From positions 62,001-126,000 of the forward strand of contig CALNHX010003300.1 of NCBI GenBank assembly GCA_940337035.1: a stretch of DNA of 64,000 nucleotides. The letters are read 5' to 3'. This DNA comes from Agriotes lineatus (lineage: Eukaryota; Arthropoda; Insecta; Coleoptera; Elateridae). Position 1 is the stretch's first letter. Each line of letters opens with the position of its first letter. The position numbers and the translations under genes are program-made. The notes beneath the pieces were generated by a model that ran no database searches, had not been told where the DNA came from, and saw only the letters and a list, made by a program, of their open reading frames with translations. Of this stretch, positions 57,544 to 64,000 are shown one piece after another.

Positions 57544-58608
57544 TTTCACAAGAATTTAGACCTACATCAAATCGATACTAATTGAAAAAGAAGCAATTTG
57601 GTCTATTATATTGACAGAGTTAGGTATTTCAAACAACATCGACAGATGATTTGAACCAGGGACATACCCAGATATGATTAATTGTGGTGTGCTTCTCTTA
57701 GAACGTTAGGGATATCTGAGTTTTGAGGCAGATGAAAACGATTACAGAATTACGAGGCTGTGCAAACAATAAGGTCTGACTTGATAAGATCGCAGAGAAT
57801 CGATTGAGCAGAATATAAAAATGCATGAAATAATATTTAAGAAATCGCAGATTAAGACTTCAAAGTAGAGATAGGCGCATGAGTGAGTATTCACTCACGT
57901 CGCGCACGTTTCAAACTTGCTCCCGTTCACGGCGTGAGCCTCCACTTACGACGTAACCCCCAGCTTTTATTTGAAAATTTAAATGCAGAAAGAACAAAAT
58001 GCTCAACTTTAAAGGCAATAAATGACTCGCAACAGAACTAAAAACTCTAAAATAATTATGTCTTGCATGTGACATAATTTACGCGATATGTTGCAACCAG
58101 AATAGTAGACACAAAAAGAGATCAATGTAAATTTACTACAATAGCTTACAAAAACGGTAAATATTTATTCTCGGAAAAACATTTCTTGCAACCGTCCTGA
58201 AAGACATTACATTAATACCAAAAACTGTCATTGGAATTGACGTTATCCCTTACCGATATGAGTACTAGAAAGTATATGTTGCTAGGCAACACTTTTAATT
58301 CCTAGGTTTAAAGGTACTTTTGCGTCCGAGGAACTAAAAGTATGATCTACTTGGTCGCCTATAGACAAAGGCACGCGATTGACTGTAGACACAGTGGCGT
58401 AACAAGACGGTTTGGCGCCGGTGTGCAAGAATAAATGATAGCCGCTGTAGACAAGAAGTTTTACAAAAAAGAGGGGGGGGGTAATTTTTGATCATGCAAC
58501 ACTTTAAATTTAAAAGAAAATTAATAAGCTCTTTTCTTAAGAAGAAAGGTTACTTACTGCAAAATAAAACACATTTAGATGTTTAAATCTTTTATTAAAT
58601 ATAACATA

Positions 58609-59010
58609 ATATTAATAATAATAATAATAATAATCCCATTATTCCCTATTGGGACATGGGGTATTCGTATATTCCTTTGCTATTTGGCTCAGTTGTGCTA
58701 TAGTCCTTCCTGTCTCTTGTTTTACAGTTCTCCTCCACGTTTTTCGCGGGCGTCCTCTGTTTCTGAAACCCTAAGGGTTCCAATCAAAACTTTTCTACAA
58801 ATTTCAGTTTCACTTTTTCGCAACGTATGCCCTAACCATCCATATTTTCTTCTCCTAATTTCTATATTAATGTCCACCTGATTTGTTCGAAATAATGACT
58901 GGCCACCCAACACCTATTTACAAACACCTGCAATTTCTGCTTTACCAGTTCTGTAACCGTCCACGATTCCGATCGATAAAGTAGAACAGGTTTTACCATT
59001 ACATCAAACA
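58609..59010 (-). pseudogene. LINE C-terminal fragment with ATT tail
   Basis: Minus-strand remnant of a LINE protein: KPVLLYRSESWTVTE, KLQVFVNRC, then INIEIRRRKYGWLGHTLRK and RTVKQETGRTIAQLSQIAK, typical of the region after the RT domain in RTE-like or related LINEs. It is split over two frames and ends in a (TAA)n tract (58609-58633, ATT on the minus strand) as a 3' tail. RT catalytic blocks are absent. Confidence 0.8.
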
Positions 59011-59357
59011 CTCGCAAAATATAACATGAAACATAAAAAACATATGAAAATACAAAAACAAAAACCACGTAAAAGGAATACAAATTTAAATAATTCTCAA
59101 GAAAATTAAAATATATAGATATATAAATATGTAGGTATAGCAATTTAATTGAACTCTCCTTTTCGAGACTTTGCTAAAGCTAACATATCTATCAGTGAAT
59201 TAAACCAATAGTACTGGCTCTTACTTTCTCGATATTCAGTACTGCAAAACTCTTTAGGCGTATTTGGCTCATCTTACTTAGCAAAAAGTTTTTAATAATT
59301 TTTAATTTTAGAAAAGATCTCTCAGTGGAGGCTGTAGTGACGGGATGTAAAAAATAG

Positions 59358-60367
59358 TGTTACGATTTATCTTCTGGGCTATTAAAAATTATACGCCGCT
59401 TCTTATTTTAAGCATTTATTTCCAGCAATTTAACTTAACGATTTAACAAAGACACAAGAACTATTAATACGGAACACAAATTATCTATAGACACAGGAAG
59501 AGGAACTATATCTAACAACAAATACACTTTATTTATTTACATACGACTTAAACACGAATGATTTATATAGTAAGCTTCGCGCACTTCAAAGCTAGATTCC
59601 GACTGCCCGTTTTTTCCTGCTGCGCCTATTTATATATCGCTGTTCAAACAATTTTTGAACATGAATTTTGGGAATAAAGTGGAATAGAGTGAAAACGGAG
59701 GTGCACGCATTTAACCTACAAAGGAACTGCATAAATTACGCCAGATAAAATATGGGTCATGTTTCTGTGCCGCGATAACAACTAAGTGCAAACTACGCAC
59801 GTAACAAGCGCAGTTCCTTAGATTTCAAAACAGACGTTGCAGTTTTTAATTGTGTATCACCGCATGTCAAAGGCACAGCGCAGCAGTTCTGTAAACTAGT
59901 GGGTCAAAATAACAAACTTAGCGTTTAATATTACGTTAGGTTACACACATATGATTGTAATTATTAATAGTAGGGCGTAAATATGGCATACATTTATTGT
60001 ATAAATAGCTCTGTGATATGTAGTAGAATTTAATATACGCTTAACCACTAACGTGTATTCATTGACGAAGGGATGAATATAGGCTACAAATATTCGTAAC
60101 AAGACGGCTTGGCCTGACCCTCTTACCCTCGTCTCTTAACAACAAAACAAGACTCCATCTCCTGCAAAAACTAAACTGGTTTTACAGCAAAACATAAAAG
60201 GTGTAAGTTCCAATTAATTTTGGGATACATCTTTTTACAATCGCCGAATGATTCCTTCTGGAAGTTTCGCGATATCACTCGATTATTCAGCAATGCTGAC
60301 GTGTCGCGAGCATTAATCACCAAGATCGTCCTCTGTTTGCACGCGATCCGCCTCGAAGGTCGTTACA
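59358..60367. repeat. solo LTR, Gypsy-type, interrupted
   Basis: Starts TGTTACGATTT and ends GGTCGTTACA with an exact 4-bp duplication ATAG at 59354-59357 and 60368-60371. Removing the inner BEL LTR leaves about 406 bp. A 4-bp duplication with TG...CA ends fits Ty3/Gypsy. No internal region or second LTR was found, consistent with loss by LTR-LTR recombination. Orientation is uncertain. Confidence 0.75.
59641..60239 (+). repeat. solo LTR of the BEL/Pao family
   Basis: 599 bp, orthologous along its full length to the LTRs at 3567 and 12038 but in the opposite orientation, with an exact 5-bp duplication ATCGC at 59636-59640 and 60240-60244. It differs from them at more sites (about five in the first 90 bases), so it is an older or different subfamily member. 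It sits inside the Gypsy-type LTR. Confidence 0.95.
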
Positions 60368-61177
60368 ATAGGATATAAGCTGTATACAAATCTGCAAAGC
60401 TAGCCAATGATGTGTGATTAAACAGACATTGTTCTCCCACTTCCTTCACTAATAAGCGACATTTAATACTAGTTGTGTACGAAGATCGAAATTGTACAAT
60501 TTGCTTTAGTCGTCATCGAGATCAGTTTCATACGTAGTTTGAAGTAATTTGGCACTCTCTATGACCTCTGTATCTGAGGCAATTGTCAGAAATGTGCGGT
60601 TTAAAACTTTGAATTTATAGTATGTTACTATGCACTATGGAATCTAAGAATCACAAACACACGCTAGAACTGGAACTTCTAATCTACTCAAAAGGAGAAA
60701 AGACTGCGCACTCAAAAGAGACCAGTGGCGCTCACGTATCATAGCCTGTTGTCGCTTTGAACCACTATTCTATGAAAACTTTTATTTTCACTAAAAACTC
60801 CGCTACCGCGGCGCCTATATAGATTCGGCGCCGAGGTTCTTCGCACCCCCTGCACATATGATAGTTACGCCACTGCATTCACAACACAACACATGTGCGA
60901 AGTTCCGTAGCTGCAAGCTGCCACACAGAAGTATAATGACCTGCCGCTCCAGCGCTACATTTTCAACATGAGTGTGCAGCGGGGAAGCGGCCCGCCCTGC
61001 AGTCTTTGATTCGTTACTAAATATTTAACGTGAAATTGACGTGAAACGTGAATCACGCCTTGGAAGTTTTTATTCGCTTTGACGGTCCGATTTTCAAATA
61101 TTTCTGGCGTTCACTATGGGCCGTGGCCTAGCTTGACCCCATTGTTTTCACGTCACGCGCCTATCTCTACTTCAAAG

Positions 61178-64000
61178 CAAGGAATTTATAAAATAGTTGT
61201 GTTATTTATCGTTGTCAACCCACGCTCTTTATCTAATCGCCGACTAAAGCATTTGACTATGTATAACCGGTTTACCTGTTTACTAGTATTAGATTATTAA
61301 TGAATATAAAACCATCAGGCTTAGTGTAAATGTTTGAATGAATATAAATCAGCAGAAATGCTACATAAAACCAGTGAAATGATTATATGACTCATGGTGA
61401 CTATAGCAAAATATGGCCTGAAATTTAAAGTAAACATTTTCAACCGTAACAAGGTATTTAAAAATAGGTGTCTTAATTGGTTACTAAATTAATAAGTGAA
61501 AATGTCGACCAAGCCCCCAAAAGTACTTCTACATATTGCGCCATTAAAGCTGCAAAAAAATCAAAATGCTACTTAACATCGCCTATTGTTAAGTCCAATA
61601 ATTTTGATTTTTTTTGTTCAAAGATTTTTACCTTGTAGCGTGTATCAGTACAAACTCTTTTAATTTTTCTTCCATATTCCATAAATACGTTTTTCCAGTA
61701 AGAAAGTGATGCATTTACATAGATTTTGCGTTAATGCTTGAATTAATAATTATCAATTATCTTTGAAATTCTAAATTAAGTTGTCACCTAAAATTACCAC
61801 AGCGACGGTTAACAGCCAGGAAAATTTAGAAGGAATTCTAAATGCGCTCGAGGAAACTTTTACTAAGGTCATTTTGTAATCGAAACAATGATTAAAAATT
61901 TTAAATAATTTTGTTTAATTGCTAGGCCATCTGTGTCTTTACTATCACTTGTAATTTTCCACCTTAAGTTTTTACGAATGACTAACCTTTGGTCTGTTTT
62001 TTTGTTTATTTACCTTACAAAATGGTTGTAAGGGTTACGGCTGTCAAATAAACGTATTCTTGAAAAGCCAATGATAAAACCAGAATCTGAGATTTTCTGT
62101 TGGAAAAATTGTTTTACATTGACTGACATTTCATCAATTTGTCTCGTCGAAATAAACATGATTTAATCTATACCATAAATAGGTGTCTCTTTCTTTCGTT
62201 GTGTGTATGTATATTTTTTTCCTCTGAAGATACTGGACCGATTAAATTGTATGATAGCTTAAAATGTTGTTAAGTTTTAGAGCTATATCGTAGGCTGCTT
62301 TTTATTTTAAAAAAAGTACGAAGAAGTAAAGTAAAATTCAATTATATTTAATTCAATTAAATCGTGTAATTAGCGAAGCGAAGAGTAGCTCGAGTGATTC
62401 GCTAGTTTTTTATATTCCTGATATTTTTTCTCGAATGCTTTTTACTATAAATCCATTTGAAAAGATTTTTTTCCGTTGATGGTGTATTTATGGGATTCAT
62501 TAATGTACAGAAAATCGTCTATTAATGACCTTTATTAATGAATGATTTTTTATTAATAGATGATTTTGGTATAGGTAATTAAAGATACTATTAATGTCAA
62601 AGCTTTGAGTGTAAAATTTTCTTCATGGAATAAAATTATATTTTCATCAAATTACTAAGATACGATCAACGAAAAAATATTGTAACTAACTCGTGAGTAA
62701 TCGGCGATTAATAATCCCTTATGTCTCGAAAATTAATCGCTCTCATTAACATACTTATTTGCTAAATAACTATGAATGTGATTGCTGTTTCTAATATTAT
62801 TATATAAATTAACCTCATATAGATAACACTTGTTTCATTACCAAATTCAATTTCAGCTTTGAGTTTTCTAAGATAAAAGACAAGAACGATTAATTTATAA
62901 ATCCATTCTTTAATAAATTTCAAATTAAAGGGAATATATAAATGACACCAAATTCATATAGGTAACACAAACTTGGAATTCTATTAAGTAGTTTAAAGCG
63001 AATTATTAATTAAATAATGCCCTGAGTTTAAATTAGTACATAAGTTATTACAAAAGTGTCTAGACGAGTTTATATAATGTGTTACATACTACAGTTTTCT
63101 ACGACCACGAATTTAGACAATATAACATCATATTATTTCATTAATATTTTGAATATTAGGTTACGCCAAATTATGCTCGACAAACGTCAAAGTTGACTGT
63201 TGAAAGCTAACTTGATTTTAGTTTTGGCTGTGGCTAATAAAGCAAATACTGTTTGAACCTAACCTCACCCCGTGACAAAAAACTATTTAATGACATGAAA
63301 CGCGTATCGCATATCTGTGGTCGGTAATGTCTAGTCGAAACGTGCTGCATTAATGAAAAGAACTTCGTCCAATCGCCGGGTACATACCAGTGGCATTCCC
63401 CGTTTGCTACCTTTGACGTAGCAAATATTCAGAGAACACACAAACCATTTAAAATTGAGGAGCATATGATGGTGGTTTACTTGATATAATATATTAAACA
63501 AGTGAGAGTGTTAAACAACGGATGGTTAATTAATTTAAAATGCATAAAGGGTAACCTCCAATGCGGTTTAAGAAGGCAGGCGCGAAGCATAATGGTGGTA
63601 ACTGTGTCCCCGGACTACAAAAAGATGGCTCTCAAAAACCGTAGGAATCGCCATCAAGCTACGACGTATACGTGTTCACTAGGTGTTGTGCTTCTTGGTT
63701 CCCAGCCTGCGCGCATAACGTAAAAGTCGTCATTCGAAAGATAATGTAGAGAATAATGAGATTCTAATTTAACAGGTGAGTCTGATACAAACTGAATAAA
63801 AACCGCATCAGATTACGGAAAAACTTTCGAGCTAAAGCCAATTTCAAGGCGTCGCCAAATAAGTTCACGAAATACATAAAGCATCGGAAGTAAATATGAG
63901 ATTAAAAAAATTGTTAAGCGAGGTCCCGAAAATAGCTATAACAGAAGTTGTAGGAGCAAATTGACTAACGCAATGGAATTTTCTAAAGAGTATTAAAAAT
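61178..64000. other. no recognised feature
   Basis: About 2.8 kb of AT-rich DNA. Short plus-strand frames near 63502-63723 have no recognised motif. No paired repeats were found. Confidence 0.4.

Larger units (their letters stand above)
58392..60875. mobile_element. second DNA element (CAGTGGCGTAAC ends) inside the hAT
   Basis: Begins CAGTGGCGTAAC and ends with its reverse complement GTTACGCCACTG. Such ends are common in insect hAT elements. The flanking eight bases (TGTAGACA, CATTCACA) agree at only four positions, so the duplication has decayed or was never present. It contains a LINE fragment and the nested LTRs. No transposase of its own was recognised. Confidence 0.72.
57866..61169. mobile_element. 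hAT element (outermost of a nest)
   Basis: Ends TAGAGATAGGCGC on both sides as inverted repeats, with an exact 8-bp duplication CTTCAAAG at 57858-57865 and 61170-61177. TAGAG ends and 8-bp duplication fit hAT. The original element is about 800 bp (57866-58391 and 60876-61169) and contains no transposase; the rest is later insertions. It is thus a non-autonomous element. Confidence 0.88.

Noticed and set aside
58579..58881. 100-codon plus-strand frame
   Set aside because: Antisense to the LINE C-terminal fragment and its (TAA)n tail.

Overview
The window looks like repeat-rich intergenic DNA from an arthropod, most likely an insect with a large genome. It is AT-rich with short open frames, and nearly everything recognisable is a transposable element typical of insect genomes: BEL/Pao, mariner, Tc1, piggyBac, hAT, Jockey-type LINEs, a tRNA-derived SINE and many inverted-repeat miniature elements. 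I found no complete host gene. Two GC/CpG-rich stretches (35360-36740 and 38360-38900) could be promoters or 5' exons of a gene lying mostly elsewhere.

Layout. 114-1388 is a full-length mariner whose transposase is broken by two stops. 2241-3300 is a four-copy 274-bp tandem array. 3567-12640 is a complete BEL/Pao LTR retrotransposon on the minus strand (5-bp target duplication CACAG, LTRs differing at only four bases) with Gag, protease, RT-RNase H, integrase and an envelope-like module, all interrupted. 12709-13128 is an array of tandem hairpins. 13617-13991 is a P-like miniature element. 14800-15883 is a decayed Tc1/mariner relative. 15950-17864 is a Tc1 element with a DD34E transposase. 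18868-22121 is a DD82E (Sailor-like) transposon with an intron-containing transposase, itself invaded by a miniature element and a Jockey fragment. 22781-28320 holds a palindromic element, hAT fragments, a composite foldback (25221-25972) and a LINE fragment. 28333-29632 is a 1.3-kb palindrome. Two copies of one tRNA-derived SINE sit at 29674-29951 and 41597-41865. A family with internal CAGA repeats occurs at about 30737, 39672 and 51566. 46756-48446 is a foldback with CpG-rich repeated arms. 56490-57543 is an internally deleted piggyBac. 57866-61169 is a four-level nest of insertions. The stretches between are AT-rich and show nothing I can identify.

How the pieces relate. These are not cooperating host genes. 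Each transposase or polyprotein acts on its own terminal repeats, and none recognised here is intact, so the locus is a record of successive insertions. Exact target duplications date several events relative to each other: the BEL solo LTR entered a Gypsy-type solo LTR, which entered a CAGTGGCG-type element, which sits in a TAGAG-type hAT. The main BEL copy has nearly identical LTRs, so it is recent, yet its coding region carries several lesions. That conflict is the most interesting biological point, together with the DD82E element, the nest, and several long hairpin-forming sequences that could feed small-RNA pathways.
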